Assembly (NCBI GenBank): GCA_006503535.1
Contig: QYRS01000003.1
Coordinates: forward strand, 1 to 64,000
From: Arthrinium phaeospermum
Taxonomy: Eukaryota > Ascomycota > Sordariomycetes > Amphisphaeriales > Apiosporaceae
Direction: 5' to 3'
Length of the DNA: 64,000 bases
Below, piece by piece: positions 40,780 through 52,611 of the stretch; the first letter of the stretch is position 1, and each line of letters starts with the position of its first letter. A program made the position numbers and the translations under genes. Below the pieces are notes generated by a model. It saw nothing but the letters and a program-made list of their open reading frames with translations, ran no database searches and was not told where the DNA came from.

Positions 40780-42090
40780 AATTAGATTTAAATTTAAATT
40801 TAAATTTAAATTTAAATAGTATATTTGAAATTAAATTTTAAATAGAATATTTAAAATTTAATTCTAAGTAAAATATTTAATATTTAAATTTAAATTAAAT
40901 TTAAAGCAATAGTATTTAAAATAAAAGTAAAAGTAAAATTAAAATATAAAAATAAAATTAAAATATAAAAGTAAAATTTAAATATAAAATTTAAAAGTAA
41001 AATATAGATATTTAAATTCATTTTAAAATAAAATATAAAATTTAAAAGTAAAAGTAAATTATAAAAAGAAAATTTAAATATTAAAATTAAGATTTAGATA
41101 TAAATATTAAAAGTATAAAATATAAAACTAAAATTTAAAGACGAAAACAATAATATTAAAAAAGAATTAAATTTAAAACATAAATATTAAAGATAAATTA
41201 AAAATTTAAAATTAGAATAAAACTAAAAATAAAATATTTAAATAAAATATTAAAAGGAAAACTATAATTTATATATTAGATATAAATTTAAAATATTAAT
41301 ATTAAAAATATTAACATTACGATAAAGTTAAAATTTAAATAATAAATTAAAATCTAAAATTAAAATAATAAAACTATTAATAATAAAGTATAATTAAAAT
41401 TAAAACATTAAATTTAATTTTAAAATTAAGATATTAAAAATATTAATATAAAAATATTACTAAAATTAAAATAATAAAATAATGTTCAGAATTAGAATAT
41501 TAAAAATATTAATATTAAAGTATAACTAAAATTAAAACATTAAATTATATTTTAAAATTAAGATATTAAAAATGTTAATATAACTAAAATTAAAATAATA
41601 AATTAATATTTGAAATTATAATATTAAAAATAAATAATATAAAAATTCAGTTGAAATGAAATATTAAATTTAAATCTAGAATAAAAATATTGAAAATATT
41701 AATATTAAAATATGAAATTTAAATTTAGATTTAAAATATTAAAGATATTAATATTAAAATATAATTAAAATTAAAATATTAAATTTAAATTTAAAATATA
41801 ATTATTAAAACTATTTTAATATTTAATTTAAAAAAGGTTAGAATATTAAATTTAATCTTTTTATATTAAATATATTTTTTAAAAAATATTAGAAAAATTT
41901 ATTTTAAGTGATTAAAAATTGACTAATTAATCGACTAAAATTCATTTAAATTATTCATTAATTAGTCATTAAATTGAATTTATTCAGTTAATTTTAGTCA
42001 CTGATTAAATTAGTCAGATTAATTTAGTCAATATTATGAATTTAATCAGAATAAATTCAACTGACTAAAATTAGTCTTAGTCTTAGTTAT
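40780..42090. repeat. Right A-rich tract and subterminal hAT cluster
   Basis: From 40780 to 41840 the plus strand is nearly free of C and made of TAAAATTAAAATATAAAA-type units. This is the mirror of the T-rich tract at the left end of the hAT. From 41900 to 42090 it turns into dense GACTAA/TTAGTC hexamers with GAATTTATTCAGTTAA segments, like the left end. I see no reading frame here. Confidence 0.65.
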
Positions 42091-43429
42091 TATTCACTTT
42101 AATTAATTGCTAACCCTGGTTTAGACGTTGTATAATAATAATAAATTAATTCGTTTAAAGTATATTAAAAAGGTTTAATAATTTAAGGATTAGATTACCG
42201 TATTAATAGGTAATAATTTTAATATTATATTAATAAATACCTCGGTATTATATAAATAATAGATTACTGACTTTAAAAAGGAAATCGCTACCTTAAAATA
42301 TAACTTATAATAACTAAGCAACGTTAACGATATTTCGTTTTATTATAATTTTATTAAAGTTAGTAATTATTTTAGAAATAAAAAGTCGATCGTATTATTA
42401 CCGGTTTAAATTATTAAATCGAATTGTAATAAAGTAGATAAAACGTTAAAGGTATTAGAAAAGATTAAGAAAAAGAAATAGAGAAAAAAGAGAAAAAGAG
42501 AAAAAATAAATAAAAGAAACGTAAGAAATTCTCTCTTTTTAAATATAACGACTCCGATTTAAATAATTCCTTTTCCTCTTTATTTTCCTCGTTTTCCTCC
42601 TTTTTATCCTCGTTATTCAGATTTATTTATCGTTACGAAGTTTATTATAAGAAAGGAAAGTCGACGGAAATTAAATAAAAGAAGTTCAATTTTAATTTAA
42701 ATAAAGAGAATTACTTTACCAATATCTTTAATTAAGAATTTTATAACGAGAATCTTTAAAGAGTATTTACTATTATTAACGTTATTAAGGAAACTAAGCT
42801 TATTAAAATGGACGATTTAAAGTTAATAATAGTTATTATTAATACCTATAAACGAACCCCGTTAAAATTCATTATAAGTATCGAGAAAGGCTTAAAGATA
42901 ATAAAAATCTTTAATAAAACCTACGTTTAATTAGATAAGGTATGTTCGCGAAATACATATAAGGTATTTATTAATTATAAATATAATTAAAAGGACCCGA
43001 TTAAGTTTATAACGAAATAGTAAAAATTAATAAGAGATTGCTAAATTTTAGGGATAAAATTCGATGAAACTTAAAAAATTATTTTATTTATAATTATTAT
43101 AAAGGATATTAAGAAATAAAATAAGTTTATATTTAAATACTTACGTTATATTAATAAACTTTCTTTTTAAAAGATTATAAATGATTTTATCGATAAGTTT
43201 TCTAAAAAGATTTTCGATACCGCCTTTAATAAAAAAAGTAATACTTATAATATTAAAGGGTATAAAAGAGGGCGTGGCGGTAAAGGAAGTTAATAAAATA
43301 TACGTAAGTTTTAATAAAACGCCGAAAAGGGCTTTTTATATTATAAATATAGTAAGTACGGATATGTTAAAAAGGATTATTTTAATTCTTTAAAGGAAGA
43401 ATAAAAAGAAAAGGTTAGAGAATATATTT

Positions 43430-46400
43430 ATAATACGCGTTAATTAAATACCGGCGCATTTTTTAGATTAAAGAATACCGGGTATAACTTAGGCGTTTAT
43501 ACGATAAGAGTACTTAATATAGATATTTTAAACGATTTTATCGCTTATTATAACGAAGTTATAAAATAACGAAATATTATTATAATTACTAACCCCGTCC
43601 CTAACGATAATAATTTAATAAATATTAGTAATTAATATATTATATATTAAAAATAATATTATATTTACTATTTAAACGGATATATATTTTAATATTACCC
43701 TCGATAATTTAAAGGTTATGCTTTTATTTAATTAATATTAATATATATATAATTAATAATTTTAATAATTATATTTTAAAGAATATTATTAATATCGCTT
43801 TAAAAAGCTTTAAAATTAATATTAGTGGAGGATTAGTTCCGGTTTTATATATTGAAATTATTATTTAAAAGGTTATTAGATTTAATAAGAATATAGAATA
43901 GATTAAAGTGATATATGGTTTATATATTATGAATTTCCCTTTTAAGATTTTATTGGGAGAAAAATGGTATCGTAACGGCGGATATTTAATGGACCGGTCT
44001 TTAATTAAAAAGGACGGTAAATATATTACCTTTATTAACGTAATTAAAAAAGGGTTCTTCTTTTAATACGATAAATTAAAACCGTTAATAATTAAATATT
44101 AATCGTTAAATTAATAATTAATCGCTTAGATAATGTAAAATAAAATCGATTAAATACTTAATACTTTAGGTTTAACGAATTAAGGTAACGAAATTAAGGA
44201 AGAATTTATGGAAAGAGTTATTTTTTAATATTATTAATTATATTATCTAAGCCGTAAGAGATTAATTTAAATTATTAAGCGAACGGTTAGTATTCCCTTA
44301 AACTTTAAATTAATTAAACCGTTTATTTATAAGGCATATAACCGTATTAAGATTAAGAAAATTATTTCGAAGGAATTATAAAGATTAACGGAATATATTG
44401 GTTAAATTCTATAGTGTAATATAGGATTTATTTTATTAGTTTCAATTAATAAAAAGAAGTATTTTTTGATAATTATTAACGATAAGTTTAGAAATTAAAG
44501 GTATAATAACTATAAAATTAAGGTCGAAATCGATTAAGACTTTTACGATTATATATACTGAATTAATATACAATTTATTAATAATGTTAATGAATACGAT
44601 AACCTTTTTTCTATTAAGACCGTTAGAATCGATAAGGGTAGAAAGTTCGGTATAAATAAAATAAAGAAATATGTTATTAAAAAGGGTATTAAATTAATTT
44701 AATCGTTACTTTATAATTAATATTAGAATAGTAAGGCCGAGAAGAGTATCGGCTTCGTTTAGGATATTTATAAGGTAATATATATAGAACGATATTTTAT
44801 TATGTTTTTAAAATTAGATTATATAGTTAACAATTTATACCTTAAATAAAATTAGTTAGTTAATTATTAAGACGACGCTTATAAAAGAGTTTATTAAAGC
44901 TTTTAATTTCTATGGGTTAGCGATTTTTAATTATTAAAATTTATTTATTATTAGATTTAAGTGTATTATATTTATTAACGAGATTTATCGCGTTAGAAAT
45001 GAAAAGATAAAAGCTCGTAGCGTAAATGCGGTATTTTTAAGGTATAAAGGCGATATTAATTACGTTATTTAATTATTAGATAATGGCCGGTTTTTAGTTA
45101 TATTATACTTAATTATATATAAAAGTGTTATAATAGATTAGAAAAGAGTAATAAAGAATAAGGATTTAATTAGATTTTTATTATATATTTAGAAGAGATT
45201 ACGTTATTAATAGAAATTAATTATATATGTTAAGAATAAGGATAATAATATAGTTAATAGTAATGTTATTAATTAGGAGGATAATTAATTTCGTAAGTAA
45301 GGTAGGTTTAAACGGAAGGTATTTAAGTTATACCTTATAATAATAATATTTTTTTTATGTTATAATATAGTCGATAATTCTTAAAACGTCGATTAGGTAT
45401 ATTATAGTATAGTTATTTTGTTATTAATAGATAAATAAATATATTAGTATAAGTACCGATTACTTTAATATATATTATAATATAAAAGTATTATTAAATT
45501 GTAATGGAATAGTAATTTTTTTTAAAAAAGGCGAGGAAAATAAAGAAGATTTTAATAGTTTTTATAATATTAATAATAGTTTTATTAATTTAAGAAATAA
45601 TATATAAAAAGATTAAATAAGTTTTATAACGAAATTATATAAAGATTAATAAAAGATTTAATAAAAGACGTTATTAAGATTTATATTAACGCCTCCTCGT
45701 TAATATATTACGTTTTTTAAAAAAATATTAATAATTTAACTTTTAAAGAAGTTATAGCCGGTTATGAGATAGAGTTATAATGAAAAGCTATATTTATTAA
45801 GATCGTAAAGAATTTTAAAAGGGGTACCTTTATTTTTAAGTATTTTAAAAAAGTGTTTAATGGTTACTTAATTAATAGTAAATAAGTATTAAAAAAAAGT
45901 TTTTATTAATAAAAGAATTTAATAAATTTAAAGTGTATATTATTATAAGAGGATTTTTTTAACGGAAGGGAGTTAATTATAACGAAATTTTAATAATAAT
46001 AATACGAGTAATTTTTTAAAGAATATTAATAGCGTTAGCAGTTTTATACGAGTGGTATATTATATAAATTAACTTTATTACGGCGTATTTAAACGGCGAT
46101 TTAAAAGAATAGATATTTATAAAGTAATTTTTATTATTAAAAGAGTATTTTTAAGCGTACTTGGAATAATAAACGAAATATAGCTACGACGAGGACTTAA
46201 TTATTAAGCTATTACGACCACTTTACGGTTTAAAATAGTCGGAAATTATTTAATAATAGAAAATATATGGTATTCTTACTAAATTAAGGTTTAATCCGGT
46301 TTAAATTAATAATATTATCTATTATAATAAAACTACTAAAAACTTTATTTCGTTATATGTGAATGATTTTCTATTATACGGACTTAATTTAAATCGTTTA

Positions 46401-47065
46401 AAGTAAATTATTATATAAATTAAAGATAAAGTCTTTATAAATAACTTAAATAATACCGATTAGTTTTTAGGAATTAGAATTGTTAAGTTAATTCCAATTA
46501 ATATATCCGCTTTAATTAATAATAATACCTATAAAAATTATTAAAAATTTTAAATTTTAAAAATACGAGATTAGTTAGTACGCTAATAGTATTAAAAGTA
46601 TGTTAAATGGTTATTAAAAATAATAAAAAGGTAATTAATAATAAATTAACGGAATTTGTAATTATTATTAAAACGTACGCGTACGTAATGTATATTAAGA
46701 AGCTTAATTTAGCGTTCGTTACGTTTCTTTAAGTTTAATTTATAAGAAATTTAAATAAAGCTTAAAGGATTACTTTTAAACGCGTATTTAAATATATTAT
46801 AATACGAACTACGCTATACGGTATCGAAAGCTTAATTTAAGCCATTTATATTATTAATATAATAATATCGGCCTATTTATAATAGTTAATATTAATTTTA
46901 TCGGCGATATATTAATTATAAGATTAATTATAAAATATGTAATATTTATAGCAAATTATCTAGTCATTTAAAAATCGAAATTTTAATTAAATATAACGTT
47001 ATTCTCTATAGAGGCAAAATACATCTTTAGAAGCGCCTACGCGATAGAAATTACCTAGATTACTT
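43430..47065 (+). pseudogene. Copia pol remnant: protease?, integrase, RT, RNase H
   Basis: Plus-strand frames broken by TAA/TAG and shifts. Near 43448, NTGAFF may be a protease DTGA site with Asp changed to Asn (tentative). At 44455-44660 the integrase core shows YFLIIINDKFRN and VRIDKGRKFG, then GIKLI...YQNSKAEKSI. Reverse transcriptase shows TAYLNGDLKE at about 46078-46107, LLRPLYGLK near 46207 and YVNDFLLYG at 46356-46382, where copia elements have YVDD; GAT-to-AAT (G-to-A) explains the Asn. FLGIRIV follows near 46470. RNase H shows SIEAKYIFRSAYAIEIT at about 47006-47056. Gag lies upstream but is not readable. The domain order fits Ty1/copia. Confidence 0.87.
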
Positions 47066-47388
47066 CATTCTTAAAAGAGATTAGCTCGATACCTAGCGGA
47101 GGTGTTACGATATTAATAAATAACATCGGATCGATATTATAAGTATAAAATACTATAATAAATAATAAACGACGTTATATACGTGTATATTATAACTACG
47201 TTAAGGATGAAGTTCTTATTAGAAGGATTAAATTAAAATACGTAAAGTCGAAAAAGAACTTAATAAATAGTTTTATTAAACTTTTAATAAAGGCTTAATT
47301 TAAAGTATAATTAAACCGCTTAAGATTAAAGAAGTTTTAAAGGAAAGGCAGTTCGTAATGGCTTTATTATAAATTAGTTAAGAGGGTG

Positions 47389-47550
47389 TGTTAATAAGTA
47401 GAGTATTTATTTATAAACCGTATTAATTAATATAGTCGGTTAAATATCGGCAGTTAACATTTTAACATTTTTATATATATTTAATACGGTCGTTTATTTA
47501 AAATATATTAAGAAACTTTTATAATTAATATACTATTATATAACTGTAAT
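47389..47550 (+). repeat. 3' LTR of the copia element (end approximate)
   Basis: Starts TGTTAATAAGTAGAG right after the purine-rich AGAGGGTG and keeps the TG terminus lost in the 5' LTR. The end is placed where similarity to the 5' LTR stops, near AACTGTAATTTAA. Confidence 0.72.
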
Positions 47551-48056
47551 TTAACGCTCTAAATATTAATATAATATATATATATATATAAAAAAAAAGA
47601 AATAAATTATAAATCTTAAAAAATATATCGCGAGAATTTATATTTATTTTTAAAAATTTTTTTTGAAAATTTATATAAAATTAATATCTATATACGTTAA
47701 TTTTAAAAACTTTATTATTTAATATAAATAATCTCCGATAAATTTTAAGTTTATATAATATAAACGAATAATTTTTTTTTTAATAAATTAAATATTATTA
47801 TAAATTCCGGGTTTATTTTAAATTTTATATTATAAAAAATAATAAATAATTATAATTAAAAGTTATAATAAAAAAATAACTTAATATTTATTATTTATTA
47901 TTATTAAAAGTTTAATTTTTTTAACTTTATTATTTAAAATATTTATTTATTTTAATATAAATTATTATTAATTTATATTATTATTTATTTATTCTTTATT
48001 ATTTATATTAATATATATAATATATATTAAAAAAAATTTAAATAAATTATTAAATA

Positions 48057-51000
48057 TTTTTTTTTATTAATAAAATTATAAATTTTATAAATATATTTTA
48101 ATAAATATAAATAATATATTTAATAAATTTTATTTTATAAATTTTTATATAATTTTATAATAAAAAATAAAAAATTTTAATATAATAATTTATTTATTTC
48201 GTAATAATAAACTTTAAAACTTTATTAAAGGTTTTTAAAAGAGCGATAAATTTAAAAGATTTAATTTTATTATAATTATTTTTATTCGGCTTTTTTAAAA
48301 TTATAATAAAAGAGTTTTTTAAAAAATAAAGATTTTTAAAGAAATAATAATTAAATAACGGATATAATATTAATATTAAAATATTTATTAAGATTTAAAA
48401 AATATAATTAAGAATTTTAAAAAGTTTTAAAGTTTTATATAATTTAATATAAAAAATAATTTAAATTATTTCGTTTTTAATAAATAGCGAGTAATTAATA
48501 AAGGGGTTAAATTTTAATTTAAAATTTAAATTTATAACGTTTAATATATTTAAAAGTTTTAAAAAAAAATATTATTAAATATTTCGACCTTTTTTTTAAA
48601 TATAATAATTTTTTTAATAATAAATATAATATTTTAATTGATTATATTTTAATTTTTTTACTTTTATTATTTTAATTAAGTTTTTAAAAGCTTTTAAACT
48701 TTTTAATATAAACCTTCGTTATTTTTTTTTATTAGGATTTAATAAATAATGTTTTTATTATAATAGCTTTTTTATTACGGGTTTTTTAATATAATTTTTA
48801 ATTAATCGGTGTTTTATTTCGTTATTATTTCCTTTAAAATTAATTTATTTTTTAATATTTAATTTTATATTTTATAAAAAAATTTAATTAATAATGAATA
48901 ATAAAGTTTATAATAAATATTGTATTTTTTATTATAATTTAAAAAAATTTTATAATTAATTAATATAAATACTTATTTATTAATAAATTAATTAAAAATT
49001 ATAAATATTTTTTAAAAAAAAATTTAAAATTTATTTATTAATATATTTTATTATAACTTTTAAAAAAGTTTAAAAATTATTTATATTATTTATAATTATA
49101 AAATTATATAAATAAGTTAATAATTTAAATAATAATTTAATTTTTTTATAATTCTATATTTTATAAATTAATTAACGGTTACCGCGTTATAAATAAATAA
49201 ATTAATAAAAAAAATAAAAATATATTTTTTTTAAATATAAAATCTTTTTAATAATATAATTTTTAATGTTTCGATTTTTAAAAAATCTTTAAAATATAGA
49301 AGATTAACCCGTTTTATACCCTTATTATTTAAATTTTTAACCGCTTAATCGGAAATTTTATATTAAAATTTTTTATAATAATTTTTTAATTTTAAAATAT
49401 ATTATAAAGTAATTTATTTTAAAGTATACTTTATAATTATAATAAATAATAACGAATCTTTTAAAAATATAAATAATTAGTTAGTTTTTTAAAAGTATAT
49501 TATAAATATATATATAAAAGGTATAAGTAATACAAGTTAAGCCGTTAAACGCGAAAATAAAATTAATAAAATTAATAATATTATAAATAATTAATATAAT
49601 TAAATATAATATAATTAATAAAAAAATTATAATTAATTAAATTATTTATTAATATAAAAAGTAATTTTAAATTATTTAAATTTTATTAAAAGTAATTAAA
49701 ATATAAAAATAATTATTATTAAATTATAATTATTATATTTTATACGATTAATTTAAAGTTTTTATATAATAATATCGTAATTTAAAATAAAAAGGTTCTA
49801 AAAAAAAACGTTATTATAAAATTTTTAAATTTTTATATATTATATTATAAAATTTATAATATAAATATATTATTTATTATTATTAAAATATTAAATTCGA
49901 TTTAATTAATTTTTTTTTTATTTTTTATAATTTAATATATATATTTTTATTTTTTATTTTATAAACTTTAATTTAATATTATTAATTATTATATTTAATT
50001 TATAAAGTATAATATAAATAATATTATTTTTTTATTTAATGAATATTTTTAAAAAGTTATAAATCTTTTTTATTTTTTAAAGTATAATTATAATAATTAC
50101 GAAAGGGGTTATAACGAAAAATTTATTATTTATATTTATATTAATTTAAACACGGGTTTTATAAATAAGGATTTTAATTTTCTATTTTTTAATTATTATA
50201 AACTTTAAAAGTTTAAAAAAGATTATATTAATATTAATAAATATTATAAAGGTTAATATTAATAATAACTTTTTTTTTTTATCGAATTTTATATAAAATT
50301 CGGTTTTATAATTATAAATAAAAAATTTTAATTTAAATTTTAATTTTATTCTTTAAATTATTTAAAAGTATTATTAAAAAGTTATTAATAAAAACGTCGA
50401 TTTTAATATTATTCTAAATCGGATTTATAATAAAGGTTTTATTTATAAAAAAATCTAATTTTAAGATATATTATAAAATAAATTATCGAATAAATTTTAA
50501 AATAATAAAGTCGATAATAATGTTCGCCGGCGTCGTCGATAACGGTAATAATAACTTTTTAAGGGCCGATATTAATAATATTAACGGCTTTTTAAAAGCT
50601 GGCGATAATAAGAATAATTTTTATATAAAAACTATAAGAATTATTAACGGGGTAAGGGGAGTTATAATAAAAATAGCGATAATTATAATAATTAACGACG
50701 GTATTTTAATAATCGATTAAAAAATAAATTTATTTTTAAAAGTTTTAATAATTTTTTAATATTTTTATTTCCGATAATTATATTTAAAATTCTAATTATT
50801 ATATTAATTTTAATAATTAATATATTTAAATATATTATAAGAAAAATAAACGGGGTATTTTTTTATATCGTAAAAGCTCGAATAATTATTATATTAATTA
50901 TATAATAATATATTAAGTAATAATATAATTATATTTTTAATAACGGAGATATTATTAAATTTTATAAATTTTATTACATTATTTAATTATATAAATTTCG

Positions 51001-52372
51001 TAAAATTAAAGGTAATTTAAAAAAATAAATCGATTTATTAATTTAAATTAATTAAATTTAATAATTATAAAAAAAATAAATTTAATAATTCTTTTTTTTA
51101 TTAATTAATTTATATAAATAATTTATTATATTAAAATAAATTAATATTTAACGCCTATAATTATATTACTATTTTTAAAGGCCGATTTAAATTAAAAAAA
51201 ATTATAAAAATAACGTAAATTATTATTTTATATAATAAAACGATTATTATAATTAAATTATTTATATTTTTTATTTATTAATTAATATATTCAATTAATA
51301 ATTTTATTTAAAAAATAAATATAATATATTTAAATATCCTTCGATTTAAAAAATATTATATTAAAAACTTAAATACCGTTATATAGTTTTAAAAATACCG
51401 GCCCCTTTTAAAGGTTATTAATTAAAGCGTTTATTATTTTAACGTCTATTATATCGCTTATTATTTCGATAGCCTTAAAAGTTCCGATTTTAAAAACTTT
51501 AATAATACGTTAAATAACTTAATTAATATAATTAAAAAAGGTTTTAAAATCTTTTTTTATTATATCGAAAAGTTATATTTTAATAATATTTTTATTTCTT
51601 AAAAAATTATAAAATTTAATCGTAATTTCTTATTCGTTCGATATCGAGAAATATTTTTAATAATTAACTTTAATAATAAAAATTTAAATATAAATTTCTT
51701 TAATAATTAGAAAAAATATCGCCTTTTTAACCGCTACGGCCGCTTAAATACGCCGGTTTAACGAGTTACTCTATAAATTATTCGGTAAATTATTCGATAA
51801 ATTATTTAATAAATTACCCGATAAAGTATTTAATATTAAATCGTTTTTAAAGAAATAATTTAAAATTATTATAAATATATTTTATAATATTTTTATAAAA
51901 TTTATAATTTATTTCTTTTAATATTTTTAAATAATTAAAATTTCATATAAATAAGTTTTTTAAATTTAAACCTCGATAATATATAAAAAACTTTTATAAA
52001 TAATTTAAAAAAACGGTAAAAAAAAAATAAGCGGTTCGACGATATATAATCGCGAAATCGTTATCGTTCCATTTTTATCGGAATTAAATAACTTATTATA
52101 AAATATTAAACTTTTTAATAATTTCGTATATATATATTAAAATATTATTTACGGTTTTATCGAAAATTAATTATAATTAAAACGTTTTAATTATTATAAT
52201 ATTTAAAACGACGTTAAGAATCGACGATTCCGTTATTACACGCCGCGCCGAAGCCATATCGAAACTTAAATTAATTTAAAATATAACGATATATAAATTA
52301 ACTTAATAACCGAATTTTTAAATTATAAAAGGCCCGTTTAAAAAAGTTATTTTAAAAATTTTATTCTAATTT
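48057..52372 (-). mobile_element. Element Y copy 1, second part
   Basis: Continuation of element Y after X copy 6; on the minus strand this is its upstream half. Mostly stop-filled. It has pockets of higher GC at 50520-50720 and 51400-51500, and a run of degenerate repeats near 51770-51830 (TAAATTATTCGGTAAATTA-like). Similar short repeats occur in the other part of Y near 30060-30200. The pocket at 50520-50720 is open on both strands but shows no recognisable domain. Confidence 0.45.
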
Positions 52373-52611
52373 TTATTATTATTTTTATCGATTTCGTTAA
52401 AATAAAGTAATAAAATAAATAACATTAAAATATTAATAAACGGAAAATAAAAAAATTAAAATTAACGAATAATTTTTTAATAAATATATTATTATCGATA
52501 TATTATTAATTAATTATTATATAATTAATTAATTTAATTATTATATAAAATAATAAATTTTATATAAATTTTTTTTTAATATAAATAATAAATTAATATT
52601 TTTTATAAAAC

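Larger units (their letters stand above)
34757..42118 (-). mobile_element. hAT DNA transposon with two genes
   Basis: A 7.4-kb element flanked by the exact 8-bp duplication GTTTAGAC (34749-34756 and 42119-42126), the size made by hAT transposases. Terminal inverted repeats begin CAGGGTTGGAAATTAG on the left and CAGGGTTAGCAATTAA on the right. Both ends carry several hundred bases packed with TTAGTC/GACTAA hexamers, then long low-complexity tracts (about 34940-35930, T-rich; 40780-41840, A-rich). It encodes a transposase on the minus strand and a divergent gene of unknown function on the plus strand. It is far less mutated than the copia element around it, so it is the youngest large insertion here. 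Confidence 0.92.
33988..47566 (+). mobile_element. Ty1/copia LTR retrotransposon, RIP-damaged
   Basis: Related terminal sequences at about 33988-34143 and 47389-47550 share GTAGAGT(A/G)TTTA, the block around ATATCGG(T/C)AGTTAACA, and CGTTTATTT. They are the two LTRs, roughly 155-165 bp. A short purine-rich AGAGGGTG precedes the 3' LTR. The internal region encodes, in order, gag/protease remnants, integrase, reverse transcriptase and RNase H on the plus strand; integrase before reverse transcriptase identifies Ty1/copia. A hAT transposon (34757-42118) splits it after about 540 bp of internal sequence. The target duplication cannot be fixed in the low-complexity X sequence. Damage is moderate: many codons are readable between TAA/TAG stops. 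Confidence 0.85.
33308..48044 (+). repeat. Element X copy 6, split by the copia element
   Basis: Plus orientation. The 5' part is 33308-33987, starting CCCGTTTTATAGAGAACG. The 3' part is about 47567-48044, ending AAAAAATTTAAATA. The flanking duplication is 12 bp, AATTATTAAATA (33296-33307 and 48045-48056), in element Y. The two parts add up to about 1.17 kb, near full length. Subtype I centre near 33820-33870. Confidence 0.78.
29227..52392 (-). mobile_element. Element Y copy 1, LINE-like, carrying nested insertions
   Basis: The flanks are an exact 12-bp duplication, TTCGTTAAAATA (29215-29226 and 52393-52404). After subtracting X copy 6 with everything inside it (33308-48044) and the MITE, the element is about 8.2 kb. 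On the minus strand its low-coordinate end is a short TTA-repeat tail (TAATAATAAG at 29227). The second copy, at 52612-55713, also ends in a TTA repeat and matches only part of it, as 5'-truncated LINE copies do. I could not read endonuclease or reverse transcriptase motifs in the mutated sequence, so the LINE assignment rests on tail, TSD and truncation. Confidence 0.55.
28270..52611 (-). repeat. Element X copy 5, split by element Y
   Basis: The tail and most of the body lie at 28270-29226. The 5' end (near CGTTTTATAAAAAATATT on the minus strand) lies at 52393-52611. Between them sits element Y, flanked by a duplicated TTCGTTAAAATA. Summing the two parts and removing one duplicate gives about 1.19 kb, the full length of uninterrupted copies, which supports the reconstruction. 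It is subtype II, with CGGGAAAAATAACGA at 29089-29103. I found no convincing target duplication for X itself: the left flank is R and the right flank is element Y copy 2. Confidence 0.7.

Noticed and set aside
43181..43393. A 70-codon open frame as a separate gene
   Set aside because: It lies in the gag-side interior of the copia element, has no family features and is a chance survivor of RIP.
50520..50720. A 66-codon open frame as a gene
   Set aside because: It is open on both strands, composed of simple Asn/Ile-rich sequence inside element Y, with no domain. It is treated as a remnant only.
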